Source: Neolewinella aurantiaca
Lineage (GTDB): Bacteria > Bacteroidota > Bacteroidia > Chitinophagales > Saprospiraceae
Assembly: GCF_008014675.1 (NCBI RefSeq)
Contig: NZ_VOXD01000023.1
Span: 1-64,000 of the forward strand
Reading direction: 5' to 3'
DNA length: 64,000 nt
Shown here: in pieces, positions 9,296 through 17,833 of the stretch
Layout of the letters: the number at the start of each line of letters is the position of its first letter
How positions within the stretch are numbered: the stretch's first letter is position 1
Notes under the pieces: model-generated
What the model was told of the DNA's origin: nothing
Databases searched by the model: none
The model's input: the letters and a program-made list of their open reading frames with translations, nothing else
Made by a program: the position numbers and the translations under genes

Positions 9296-11686
9296 ATGAA
9301 GCACTTTTTGCTCCTTAACCTTCTGGCCCTGTCCACCACATTATTTTCACAACTGAACAGCACACTTCGTTCTCAACTCGACTATGATGTAGCCGTGAAC
9401 GACGTGTGGGGCTACGTTGCTCCGGACGGAACAGAATACGCCATCATCGGACTCGACAATGGTATTTCGTTTGTAAGCCTTGCGGACCCCGACAATGCCG
9501 TTGAAGTGGCAAGAATCAACGGTGATAATTCTATCTGGCGGGACATGAAAACCTACGGCGAATACGCTTACAACGTTGCCGACCAGGGCTCCGAAGGAAT
9601 ATCCGCTTTCGACCTGCGTTTCCTCCCGGACAGTGTCCCTTTCAAGAAAACCACGTACCCTGACATCATCGGTAACGGGCGGGAATTCATCCAGGCCCAC
9701 AACCTGTACATCGACACCAATCGCGGACGGTTATACACTGCCGGTGGCAGCCGCCAGATCAACGATGGCGGCATCCTCATTTTTGACCTCACTGCCGACC
9801 CGATGACTCCGACGTACATCGGTAAGGGGCCAGCTACGTACAGTCACGACGTTTACGTTGTAGAAGACACCCTCTATTGCTCCGAGATTTACGACGGAGA
9901 ACTTGCGCTCTACGACATTTCTGACCTCGACAACCCGATCACTCTCGGTACCACCCGTACCCCTTTCAACTTCACCCACAACGCCTGGACGACCGACGAC
10001 CAGCAGTACATCTTCACTACCGATGAGAAGGCGAATGCTCCCGTAGCAGCCTATGACATCCGTGACAAATCCGACATCAAGGAAACCTTCCAGTTCCGGC
10101 CCCTGGGCTCCATCAATACAGGGACCATCCCCCACAACGTGCACGTCATCGATGATTACCTCTCCATCAGCTACTATACTGACGGACTGGTTGTTGCGGA
10201 CGCGAGCAAGCCCGACAACATCATCGAGATAGCCAATTACGATACCTGGCTGGGAAGCAACGGTGGCTTCAACGGAGATTGGGGTGCTTACCCTTTCCTC
10301 CCTTCGGGCCTCACCCTGGTTTCTGACCGGGCCACCGGACTATACGTTGTTGATGTTGACTACAAACGCGCAGCGCGTCTGGAAGGAATCATTACCGACC
10401 TCGACCTCGGCACCCCCATCAACGGTGTAAGCGTGAGCATCAACTCCACGCAGCCAAACGGAACAACAACCAGTGCAATCGGCGAATACAAAACAGGTAT
10501 TGCCGACGGAGGCAGCTTTGAAGTGACCTTTACGGCCGAAAACTACCTTCCCCTGACGGTACCGGTAGACATGGCTAACGATGTTTGCCTGCGCCTCGAC
10601 ACTACCCTCACACCGGCCGTTCGCCGGTACGATATCAGCGTCACGGTAGTAGACGATGAGACCGGAGAGGCTATCCCTAACGCAAGCTTCGTATTCAAAA
10701 ACGAAGAGGAAGACACGTCGGTCGACATGCTCACCAATGCTGACGGTCAGGTTATCATCGACAATGTATTTGAAGGTGATTACGACCTCTACGTTGCGGA
10801 GTGGGGCTACCTCACCATCGGCGAAGAAACGATCAGTCCTTCAACCCTCGAAAACCGCGTTTACCGCCTCACCAGAGGGTACATGGATGACTTCGTTTCC
10901 GACGAAGGATGGACGGCTTCCGACGAAGGTGCCACATCAGGATTTTGGGTGCGTGGAATTCCCGTCGGGACTTTCTTTGGTAATATACCCGGCAGCCCCG
11001 GTTTCGACGCTGCGGGAGACTTCGGCAGCGAAGCCTACGTGACCGGAAATGGCGGCGGTGGCGGCGGAGACGATGACGTCGATGGCGGTACGGTTACCCT
11101 TACCTCCCCGATGTTTCAGGACCTCGGCCTTGCTGACCTTAAGGTCAGTTACCAGTACTGGTTTGCCAACGATGGCGGAGATACTACGCCCGATGATAAC
11201 CTGACCATCAAGATCAGCAACGGGCGTGAAACAGTAGTAGCCAGGGTATACGAAGCCGACGGTGATGCCAGTTGGACTGCGGACTCATTCCTAATTTCCG
11301 ATTTCGTAGAAATCACTGACTCTCTGCAGATTATCGTCGAAACTGATGATTCTGCCCCCAACGGACACATTGTTGAAGCAGCCTTCGACAACTTCCTTGT
11401 GTATGGCCGTACCATCCCGGTAGGAACAGACGATTATGACGCGGCAGGATTCACCGCTTCGGTGTTTCCCAACCCTGCCAGCGAAAGCTTCCAGCTTACC
11501 TTCGATGGCCGTACGTTGAACCAGGCAACGCTCCGCGTTACGGACGTCAACGGTCGCCTCGTATCAGAACAAAAGGTGGACGGAGAAAGCGTTGTATTTG
11601 GTCAGGCGCTGCCCGCCGGAGTTTACTTCGCAGAAGTGTTGGAAGGCACCCGACGGATTTACACCACCAAACTCGTGAAAGAGTAG
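9296..11686 (+). CDS. T9SS-exported LVIVD-repeat (choice-of-anchor B) protein
   Basis: This 796-aa secreted protein has a signal peptide (MKHFLLLNLLALSTTLFSQ). Residues 30-360 form a beta-propeller-like LVIVD region of the choice-of-anchor B type, with repeats such as LALYDISDLDNP and the HNVHVIDDYLSISYYTDG motif. Next come two carboxypeptidase-regulatory-like (CarboxypepD_reg) beta domains (about 362-430 and 445-525), then a jelly-roll-like domain (about 530-705) broken by a Gly/Asp-rich stretch. It ends in a T9SS type A sorting domain (VFPNPASESFQL ... GVYFAEVLEG ... TTKLVKE). It is probably displayed on or released from the cell surface. No active-site motif was seen, and the substrate is unknown. 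Confidence 0.88.
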   Translation: MKHFLLLNLLALSTTLFSQLNSTLRSQLDYDVAVNDVWGYVAPDGTEYAIIGLDNGISFVSLADPDNAVEVARINGDNSIWRDMKTYGEYAYNVADQGSEGISAFDLRFLPDSVPFKKTTYPDIIGNGREFIQAHNLYIDTNRGRLYTAGGSRQINDGGILIFDLTADPMTPTYIGKGPATYSHDVYVVEDTLYCSEIYDGELALYDISDLDNPITLGTTRTPFNFTHNAWTTDDQQYIFTTDEKANAPVAAYDIRDKSDIKETFQFRPLGSINTGTIPHNVHVIDDYLSISYYTDGLVVADASKPDNIIEIANYDTWLGSNGGFNGDWGAYPFLPSGLTLVSDRATGLYVVDVDYKRAARLEGIITDLDLGTPINGVSVSINSTQPNGTTTSAIGEYKTGIADGGSFEVTFTAENYLPLTVPVDMANDVCLRLDTTLTPAVRRYDISVTVVDDETGEAIPNASFVFKNEEEDTSVDMLTNADGQVIIDNVFEGDYDLYVAEWGYLTIGEETISPSTLENRVYRLTRGYMDDFVSDEGWTASDEGATSGFWVRGIPVGTFFGNIPGSPGFDAAGDFGSEAYVTGNGGGGGGDDDVDGGTVTLTSPMFQDLGLADLKVSYQYWFANDGGDTTPDDNLTIKISNGRETVVARVYEADGDASWTADSFLISDFVEITDSLQIIVETDDSAPNGHIVEAAFDNFLVYGRTIPVGTDDYDAAGFTASVFPNPASESFQLTFDGRTLNQATLRVTDVNGRLVSEQKVDGESVVFGQALPAGVYFAEVLEGTRRIYTTKLVKE

Positions 11687-11733
11687 TAACGCCCGTAAGA
11701 AGTAGTTACATTCCAGGCCTGCAGCCTGGTGGA

Positions 11734-11790
11734 GGAGTTGCCCTCCGGGATGACCAATAGTTAGGCAATCCCGGGAGGCAACTCCTTTTT
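11734..11790. terminator. Terminator between convergent genes
   Basis: An inverted repeat, GGAGTTGCC-CTCCGGGAT (11734-11752) with ATCCCGGGAGGCAACTCC (11768-11785), is followed by TTTTT. It separates the plus-strand LVIVD gene (stop 11686) from the minus-strand mnmH (stop 11794) and may serve both directions. Confidence 0.8.
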
Positions 11791-11793
11791 CAT

Positions 11794-12816
11794 TTATCCT
11801 AACTCCATCAACTGGCGGGCGACCTCGGCGGGGTCCTTACTTACCGCCTGAACGGTGGCCACGACCCTGGCTTGTCGTCGTTCTCCGTAGTGGTGATAGG
11901 CTTTATCGTAGTACACCAGTGCGATGCGTGCAGCAGCGGCAAAATCGTTTTCTTCCAGGTATTCGATTGCAGCTTTCAGGTGTTGGCCTCCAAGTTTTTT
12001 CCGGATACGGCTGAAAGAATCCATCAGGTCTTCTTTGGGGTACCGGGCGTAACTTTTAACGAGGTGGTTCACCCGCCATTCCAGCGGTTGATCGAGGGAG
12101 TAAACCGGTGCGGCGCAGAGTCGTTCGTAGAACTCATCGGGCATGTACACGTGGCCGATCATCCGGCTTTCATCTTCCATCCAAACGACCTCGCCCGGAG
12201 GGATGGCCTTCAGCGCGGCGTAGAGCTGATTCTCGAACTCTTCCGAGCTCGGCTGGGGGGCTTCTCCCAGGGCGCCGAACGCAGAACCTTTGTGGTTGGC
12301 CAGGCCTTCCAGATCGACTACAAAAGCTCCCTGCTGCTGCATGGCAAGGAGCACGGGTGTTTTACCCGAGCCGGTGGGGCCGCTCAGTACCCGTAGCTGG
12401 TGGTTATTTTGGGCCAGATACTTACGAATATGATGACGGGCGGCTTTGTAACCTCCCGTAAGCTGGGCTACCTCAAAGCCCGCCCGCTCCAACAACCAGG
12501 CGACACTGCCACTGCGCTGTCCGCCACGCCAGCAATGGACAACCACCTTATTTCCGGGAGCCAGGCGGCGGGCTTCCTCTACGAGCCAACGCATCTTCCC
12601 TCCGGCTATTTCGAGGCCGGAGAGCAGCGCGGCATCCGGGCTGGTTTGTTTGTACAGCGTGCCTACCACGGCTCTTTCCTCGTCCGTAAAAAGTGGAAGG
12701 CTCTTTGCCGCAGGCAGCTTCCCGACAGTATGCTCTCCGGGGGAACGGACATCCAACAGTACATGGTTCGTCCAGTAGGGGTTGGTAAAATATTCTTGAG
12801 GAGTAAGGGTTTGCAT
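11794..12816 (-). CDS. mnmH: tRNA 2-selenouridine synthase
   Basis: MnmH (SelU/YbbB) converts 2-thiouridine at tRNA wobble position 34 to 2-selenouridine through a geranylated intermediate. The 340-aa protein has an N-terminal rhodanese domain (LLDVRSPGEH, catalytic Cys in VVHCWRGGQRSG near residue 95) and a C-terminal P-loop ATPase-like domain starting with GPTGSGKTPVL, as in characterised SelU proteins. Length and domain order are normal. A TATCTTCG box lies only 5 nt upstream of the ATG (12822-12829), suggesting a leaderless or near-leaderless transcript. No selenophosphate synthase gene is in this window. Confidence 0.9.
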   Translation of the reverse strand: MQTLTPQEYFTNPYWTNHVLLDVRSPGEHTVGKLPAAKSLPLFTDEERAVVGTLYKQTSPDAALLSGLEIAGGKMRWLVEEARRLAPGNKVVVHCWRGGQRSGSVAWLLERAGFEVAQLTGGYKAARHHIRKYLAQNNHQLRVLSGPTGSGKTPVLLAMQQQGAFVVDLEGLANHKGSAFGALGEAPQPSSEEFENQLYAALKAIPPGEVVWMEDESRMIGHVYMPDEFYERLCAAPVYSLDQPLEWRVNHLVKSYARYPKEDLMDSFSRIRKKLGGQHLKAAIEYLEENDFAAAARIALVYYDKAYHHYGERRQARVVATVQAVSKDPAEVARQLMELG

Positions 12817-12821
12817 CAGGG

Positions 12822-12829
12822 CGAAGATA
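12822..12829 (-). promoter_or_regulatory. Candidate -7 box TATCTTCG, 5 nt before mnmH start
   Basis: On the minus strand the order is TATCTTCG, five bases, then ATG at 12816. Transcription would start at or very near the initiation codon. The same spacing occurs before the genes starting at 55828 and 60456. Confidence 0.5.
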
Positions 12830-12924
12830 GAACAACAGAGGTGGAGTTTCCTTCCGTACCAGCCCTGGTGATCCTGATACTTACGACATCAGGGTCGTAG
12901 AAAAGGTCGGTGAAGCTACTCTTG

Positions 12925-13000
12925 CGGGGCCGCAGGTGCCAGGCAGGTTGGAAGAGCAACGGCCCTTAAATAAGCCTTGCCCTGCACCTGCGTGTGCGCC
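12925..13000. repeat. Inverted pair of dispersed repeat units
   Basis: A forward unit (GCGGGGCCGCAGGTGCC, ending 12940) and a reverse unit (TGCACCTGCG at 12983-12992, continuing to GCGCC at 13000) face each other, GC-rich ends outward, around a loop of about 42 nt. It occupies the gap between mnmH and the FG-GAP lipoprotein gene and could fold into a long hairpin. Confidence 0.75.
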
Positions 13001-13035
13001 TGAAAAACATTGATTTTACGCAATATTCTTTACGG

Positions 13036-14265
13036 TCAACGGATCTGATTTTCGATAAAGAACAGGTCCGGAGCCTTGTGATTGGGATGTCGGAAAATGT
13101 CATAGTCGCCATCCCCCTCGAAATCGGCAACCCTACCGTTGTAAATCCCATCGGTTTCGATAAGCTTACGTTTCCAAACACCATCGCCTTTATTCAACAT
13201 CACCAGAAGAGGGAAGCTTGTGACCTCAGGATTCAATTCTGCCGCCCCGGAAGGATTAACTCCTGTCACAACATCCATCCGTCCGTCCAGATCCATGTCG
13301 ACAACCTGAAGGGTGTGTACCGCCGGGAGGGCCTCAGCAATTACATGCTTCTCCCAACTGTTTCCAGGCTGTTGCTGATAGTAACTTAACGGGTGACCAG
13401 CCTGGTCACTTCGGGTAATGAAGACCTCCGCTTTGCCGTCTCCATCCACATCTGCGACGGTCACCCGGGTTCCTTCCTCCCCCTCCTGGCCATTCCATTC
13501 ATCATCGATGATCGCAGAGGACCATTCCTCCCGCAAACCGGCTCCGGGGTTCGTGAATACGAAACCGTTTGCAACGATATCCGGCCGGCCGTCCCCGTCG
13601 ATATCACCAACATCCATTCCTTCCAGCAAGGTTTTCAGCTTTATATCAGCAACCATTGCAAAGCCCCCGTTTTCGTCCTGGCGGTAAACCTTCAGTGCCT
13701 TTCCGTTCATGGCCCGAACGGCCAGATCGGGGCGACCGTCACCGTCAAAATCTGCAACGGAAAAGTTCGTAGCGTTACCGCTCATTTTTGCGATAGAACG
13801 CGGATTCCATTCAGGGTTTTCGTACCATATGAGTTCGGATTCATCACGCGAATTCAAGTACCTGACCGCCACAATGTCGACGTTACCATCCCCGTTGATA
13901 TCACTTGCTTCCGGGCTTTGAGCTATGAAATTCCCACTTCCCGCAGGTATTCTGGCAACAATGGTCTCTTCCCATAGTTTTCCTTCATTACTTCCCGTTC
14001 GGAACGCCAGGTAATTACCGCCGGGGTCCTCACAACTATAAATCAGGTCCTGCATACCGTCGTTGGTGACATCCGAGACCGTAAAGCCCTGCCAGCCCTG
14101 GGCGTTGTCTACCACGCGGTGAGCGACAAAATTGAGACGCCTGTTTTTCTTTTGTTCCGGAAGAACTTCCTTTCCGGCATCCGGATCGGAATGCACGTTC
14201 TGATCGCTGCCGCAAGAGACAACCAGTAGAAAGAGGGATGCAAACAGTAACGATTTATAGATCAT
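13036..14265 (-). CDS. FG-GAP/VCBS-repeat lipoprotein
   Basis: This 409-aa protein has a lipoprotein signal (LLVVSCGSDQN, Cys about 18) and at least six repeats of the calcium-binding FG-GAP/VCBS type. Their signatures include DVTNDGMQDL, DINGDGNVD, DFDGDGRPD, DIDGDGRPD, DVDGDGKAE and DMDLDGRMD, spaced 45-60 residues apart, as expected for blades of an integrin-alpha-like beta-propeller. It would be anchored in the outer or inner membrane lipid layer. Function unknown; such proteins often occur with polysaccharide-processing loci, but no such partner is adjacent. A TATCTTTC box on the minus strand (14293-14300) lies 27 nt upstream of the ATG. Confidence 0.85.
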   Translation of the reverse strand: MIYKSLLFASLFLLVVSCGSDQNVHSDPDAGKEVLPEQKKNRRLNFVAHRVVDNAQGWQGFTVSDVTNDGMQDLIYSCEDPGGNYLAFRTGSNEGKLWEETIVARIPAGSGNFIAQSPEASDINGDGNVDIVAVRYLNSRDESELIWYENPEWNPRSIAKMSGNATNFSVADFDGDGRPDLAVRAMNGKALKVYRQDENGGFAMVADIKLKTLLEGMDVGDIDGDGRPDIVANGFVFTNPGAGLREEWSSAIIDDEWNGQEGEEGTRVTVADVDGDGKAEVFITRSDQAGHPLSYYQQQPGNSWEKHVIAEALPAVHTLQVVDMDLDGRMDVVTGVNPSGAAELNPEVTSFPLLVMLNKGDGVWKRKLIETDGIYNGRVADFEGDGDYDIFRHPNHKAPDLFFIENQIR

Positions 14266-14474
14266 AGTAGCCGGGAAATTTGAATAAGAATGGAAAGATA
14301 GAAAGTTTGCAAGCTATCAGCCCGTTAGCCGAACAATGAGGTACATTCAGTAATACCCGTAATGGCCGACGGTATAAAGACGCTGAGAAAGTGCTTATTC
14401 TTTTACTCGCTGTGCTTCGTAACTTTTCGCCTTCTAAAACGTCCTATTTCCGGATGCAGCATCAAAAGCACAAC

Positions 14475-15464
14475 ATGACTACCTGGGCACTGCGCCTGAA
14501 CGAACTTGGTACGAACAGGCACCCCTTTTTTTTTGTGGTCGACTTCGAGCAGAACGATCCCCGCGTCTGGGCTGAAGGTTCGGATGCAGAGGACGTCCCC
14601 CGTTTTTCATTCCGGGACTACCCCGATCCCGGGCCTGCACCTCAGGGCATGCTCCCTCCAAAATTATCAGCGGATCACATAGCAGAAGCCCGGTTCCGAA
14701 AAGCCTTTGACACCGTGCAGGCCGGGCTTCACCGGGGTGATAGCTTTTTGACCAATTTAACCTTTCCGGTACCCGTAGACATCAACTGCACCCTGGAAGA
14801 TATTTACTGGCAAAGTGAAGCTAAATACCGCATTTTATGGCCGGGTAAATTTGTTTGTTTCAGCCCTGAGACCTTCGTCACCATCAATGCCAGTGGTTAC
14901 ATCGAGAGCCGGCCCATGAAAGGTACAGCGCTCGACACCGATAAGGCCCGTGCGGCCCTGCTCAACAGCCGCAAAGAAATCGCTGAACATGCTACCATTG
15001 TCGATTTGATCCGCAACGACCTCAGTCAGGTTGCGAAGAAAGTCAGGGTAACCGATTATCGCTATTTCCATAAAATAGCCACCAGCCGCCGGGGACTGGT
15101 GCAAACGAGCAGTAAAATTGGCGGTCAATTGCCCGCAGCATGGCAAAACCAACTGGGTGATATTCTGGCTACGCTGCTTCCGGCAGGCTCGGTATCCGGA
15201 GCGCCAAAGGCAGCCACTTTAGACATCATCAGGCGGGCCGAAGGCCAGCCGCGGGGCTATTATTGCGGCATCGGCGGGTATTTTGACGGCACAACATTAG
15301 ACACCTGCGTACTGATTCGATTGATCGAAGAGCGCCCCGACGGAAGCCACTTTTTCCGCTCCGGAGGAGGCATTACGGCTCGTAGTAAATGGGAAGAAGA
15401 ATACACTGAACTCAAGGCAAAAGTGCGAATTCCATTGTCTGTTAGCCAATTTTCCCTACATTAG
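14475..15464 (+). CDS. pabB: Aminodeoxychorismate synthase component I
   Basis: PabB converts chorismate and ammonia to 4-amino-4-deoxychorismate for p-aminobenzoate and folate synthesis. The 329-aa protein shows the chorismate-binding core: ESRPMKGT, then VDLIRNDLSQV, then PAGSVSGAPKAATLDIIR and a final GGGITARSKWEEEYTE. It is shorter than E. coli PabB because the N-terminal subdomain is reduced, common for PabB of Bacteroidota. An upstream extension is open from 14391, but the ATG at 14475 (MTTWALRLNELG) fits the family. No PabA glutaminase is adjacent. It is followed after 83 bp by a PabC-like gene, a typical pairing. Confidence 0.9.
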   Translation: MTTWALRLNELGTNRHPFFFVVDFEQNDPRVWAEGSDAEDVPRFSFRDYPDPGPAPQGMLPPKLSADHIAEARFRKAFDTVQAGLHRGDSFLTNLTFPVPVDINCTLEDIYWQSEAKYRILWPGKFVCFSPETFVTINASGYIESRPMKGTALDTDKARAALLNSRKEIAEHATIVDLIRNDLSQVAKKVRVTDYRYFHKIATSRRGLVQTSSKIGGQLPAAWQNQLGDILATLLPAGSVSGAPKAATLDIIRRAEGQPRGYYCGIGGYFDGTTLDTCVLIRLIEERPDGSHFFRSGGGITARSKWEEEYTELKAKVRIPLSVSQFSLH

Positions 15465-15547
15465 AGTCAACAAGCCGGTACTAACGTGCTGGTAAATCGT
15501 TGTTATAAGGGCTCCAAATCCATTATAAACGCTGAGAGACACACTCA

Positions 15548-16183
15548 TTGGCAAAAAATAAAGTCACTCCCCCAATCCTTCTGGAGTCGATCCGTATTAT
15601 GGATGGGCAAATCAATCTGTTGCCTTATCACCAGCGGCGCGTAGACCGGTCGCGGAGAACGTATTACGCTAAATCCCCCGCTCTGAAACTCGACAAGGTC
15701 ATAGAAGGGTTGGATCTTCCAGGCAAGGGACTCTACAAATTGAGAATCGAATACGGAGCAGAGCTGGTAAAGCATGAAATCCTGCCCTATCACCCCAGGA
15801 AAGTAGAAAGCCTCAAGCTCGTAAATGCCGAGAATGTCGCCTATGGCCGTAAATACGCCGACAGAAGCAGTATCCGTAAATGCCTCGAGAAAAAAGGTCA
15901 TTGCGACGATATACTTATGGTTCAGCGCGGCCACCTGACCGATTCGAGCTACGCAAATATTGCGCTCTACGACGGTAGCCACTGGTATACTCCATCGTGG
16001 CCGCTGCTACGGGGTACCCGGCGGGAAATGTTACTGGAGAAAGGAATCATCCGCCCCTCCGTTATTCGTGTTCGAGACCTCAGGTCGTTCCAGTCAATTC
16101 GCCTGATGAACGCAATGCTACTATGGGACGAAGGGCCAGTTATGGACGTTAAAAGCATAATTGGGCAGGACGGAAAGTGGTGA
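15548..16183 (+). CDS. pabC: Aminodeoxychorismate lyase-like class IV aminotransferase
   Basis: This 211-aa protein belongs to the PLP-dependent fold-type IV (branched-chain aminotransferase/4-amino-4-deoxychorismate lyase) family. It has LLPYHQRRVDRSR near the N-terminus, a candidate Schiff-base lysine in the YGRKYADR region, and LTDSSYANIALYDG followed by TPSWPLLRGTRREMLL. Next to pabB it most likely releases pyruvate to form p-aminobenzoate. The start appears to be TTG (15548): the first internal Met (residue 18) would remove conserved N-terminal sequence. At 211 aa it is shorter than many PabC proteins (about 270 aa), matching a compact Bacteroidota form. Confidence 0.8.
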   Translation: MAKNKVTPPILLESIRIMDGQINLLPYHQRRVDRSRRTYYAKSPALKLDKVIEGLDLPGKGLYKLRIEYGAELVKHEILPYHPRKVESLKLVNAENVAYGRKYADRSSIRKCLEKKGHCDDILMVQRGHLTDSSYANIALYDGSHWYTPSWPLLRGTRREMLLEKGIIRPSVIRVRDLRSFQSIRLMNAMLLWDEGPVMDVKSIIGQDGKW

Positions 16184-16214
16184 CAGAGAAATAACGGACC
16201 TTATTAACCCTCTT

Positions 16215-16232
16215 TGCACCTGCGTTCCCGCT
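16215..16232 (-). repeat. Single dispersed repeat unit, intergenic
   Basis: TGCACCTGCGTTCCCGCT, reverse orientation with the exact 10-bp core, lies in the gap after pabC. Confidence 0.65.
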
Positions 16233-16336
16233 ACTTTATTCCGAAAACGAGAATAATAACTCGTTTTTAAAAGTATCAGGACAGTACATGACAGCATAAT
16301 TCTAAAGGTTTCTTACCTTTTCGCAAAATTCGACGC

Positions 16337-17701
16337 ATGCAAAAACTTACTTTAATCTGTTTAACTTTTTTTTTCAGCACACATCTGTGTGCACAAGACA
16401 CAGATTTCAAACCATTGTTTAATGGTAAAGACCTTTCCGGATGGGAACAGTACGGCGGGACGGCGACCTACGAAGCCGTTGACGGCGTACTGGTAGGGAC
16501 AGCAACCAAAAAGACCCCAAATTCGTTTCTGTGCACCGACCGCCCCTACGGTGACTTCGTTCTCACCTTCGAATTCGAAGACAATCCCAACCTGAATTCA
16601 GGGGTGATGTTTCGTGGCCAATGGCGCCAGGAAGAGGACATTCGCCGTATTTACGGTTACCAGATGGAAATTGACCCCAGCCCCAGAGCATACACCGGCG
16701 GTATATACGACGAGCGCCGCCGGGGTTGGCTCTACCCTCTTCACTACAATCCCCCGGCGCGGAAAGCCTATCGTCAGGCAGGCTGGAATACGGCCAGAAT
16801 TGAGGCCATCGGCAATGAATTACGCACCTTCATCAACGGCGTTCCTGCGGCCAATATGGTCGATGATTTTGATGAATCAGGCATGATTTGCCTGCAGGTA
16901 CACAGCATCCCCGACAAGCTGGCGGGAACGCAGGTACGGTGGAAAAATCTCAAGATCAAGGAAGGTGCGACCAAAGCGGATCAATTGCCGGGCGCTAAAT
17001 ACGCTATGCAGGTAAACAACCTCCCCAATACACTCAGTGAATACGAAAAGCGCCACGGATGGCGCTTGCTGTGGGACGGAAAAACCAGCAAAGGATGGCG
17101 AGGAGCCAAACTCGACGAATTCCCCCAAAAGGGTTGGAAAATTGAAAACGGAGAGTTGAGTGTGCTCGCCAGCGACGGAGGTGAAAGCACCAACGGCGGA
17201 GATATCATCACTACCGATCACTTCAGTGATTTCGAGTTGCAATTCGAATTCAAACCCACTAAGGGCGCTAACTCAGGAGTGAAATATTTCGTAGACCCCA
17301 CGCTCAACAAAGGAGCAGGATCGGCCATCGGCCTTGAATTCCAGATCCTTGACGACAAAGTACATCCCGACGCGAAAAAAGGAACCAACGGCAACCGCAC
17401 CGCCGGTTCCCTTTACGACCTGATCACCGCTCAGACGCTTGATACTCCGCGCAATAAGGAAATCAGGATTGGAGACTGGAACCGTGGCCGGATAGTTGTG
17501 AAAGGCGGCCACGTCGAGCACTGGCTCAACGGCTATAAGGTAGTAGAATTCGACCGTTTCAGCCAGATGTTTCGCGCGCTTGTAGCGTACAGCAAGTACA
17601 AATACTGGGAGAACTTCGGCCAGTGGCCCGCAGGGCCGATCTTACTGCAAGACCACGGAGACCTCGTCTCGTTCCGGTCCATCAAGATCAGAGAGTTCTA
17701 G
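16337..17701 (+). CDS. Protein with two DUF1080 (3-keto-disaccharide hydrolase) domains
   Basis: The 454-aa protein has a signal peptide (cleavage near LCAQ, residue 20) and two tandem DUF1080 domains of concanavalin-like fold: residues about 25-208 (FKPLFNGKDLSGWEQYG ... RWKNLKIKEG) and about 240-454 (WRLLWDGKTSKGWRGAK ... VSFRSIKIREF). Members of this family hydrolyse 3-keto-glycosides formed by Gfo/Idh/MocA-type dehydrogenases, and such an enzyme is encoded just downstream. The duplication within one polypeptide is less common than a single domain. It is probably periplasmic. A TACCTTTTCG sequence at 16314-16323 could serve as the -7 region. Confidence 0.87.
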   Translation: MQKLTLICLTFFFSTHLCAQDTDFKPLFNGKDLSGWEQYGGTATYEAVDGVLVGTATKKTPNSFLCTDRPYGDFVLTFEFEDNPNLNSGVMFRGQWRQEEDIRRIYGYQMEIDPSPRAYTGGIYDERRRGWLYPLHYNPPARKAYRQAGWNTARIEAIGNELRTFINGVPAANMVDDFDESGMICLQVHSIPDKLAGTQVRWKNLKIKEGATKADQLPGAKYAMQVNNLPNTLSEYEKRHGWRLLWDGKTSKGWRGAKLDEFPQKGWKIENGELSVLASDGGESTNGGDIITTDHFSDFELQFEFKPTKGANSGVKYFVDPTLNKGAGSAIGLEFQILDDKVHPDAKKGTNGNRTAGSLYDLITAQTLDTPRNKEIRIGDWNRGRIVVKGGHVEHWLNGYKVVEFDRFSQMFRALVAYSKYKYWENFGQWPAGPILLQDHGDLVSFRSIKIREF

Positions 17702-17741
17702 CTTTTATCCTTAAGCTGCCCGCGGGCTGAGGACGATATAC

Positions 17742-17820
17742 GGGCACAGGCCCGAAAAAATCCGTAAGCCTGTGCCCATCAGAATTATTTCAACAGAAAA
17801 GCGCAGCGCCGCTGCGCTTT
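17742..17820 (+). promoter_or_regulatory. Two intercistronic hairpins between the DUF1080 and oxidoreductase genes
   Basis: The first is a 10-bp stem (GGGCACAGGC at 17742-17751 with GCCTGTGCCC at 17768-17777). The second, at 17797-17820, is nearly perfect (AAAGCGCAGC with GCTGCGCTTT) and ends 13 nt before the ATG at 17834. Neither is followed by a T run typical of a terminator, so RNA processing, stability or translational control is possible. Confidence 0.5.
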
Positions 17821-17833
17821 AGATAGCAAGATC

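Noticed and set aside
16921-16939. Further repeat-like sequence GGCGGGAACGCAGGTACGG in the DUF1080 gene, and similar ones at 44813 and 54577
   Set aside because: They match only part of the consensus and could arise by chance in GC-rich coding sequence.
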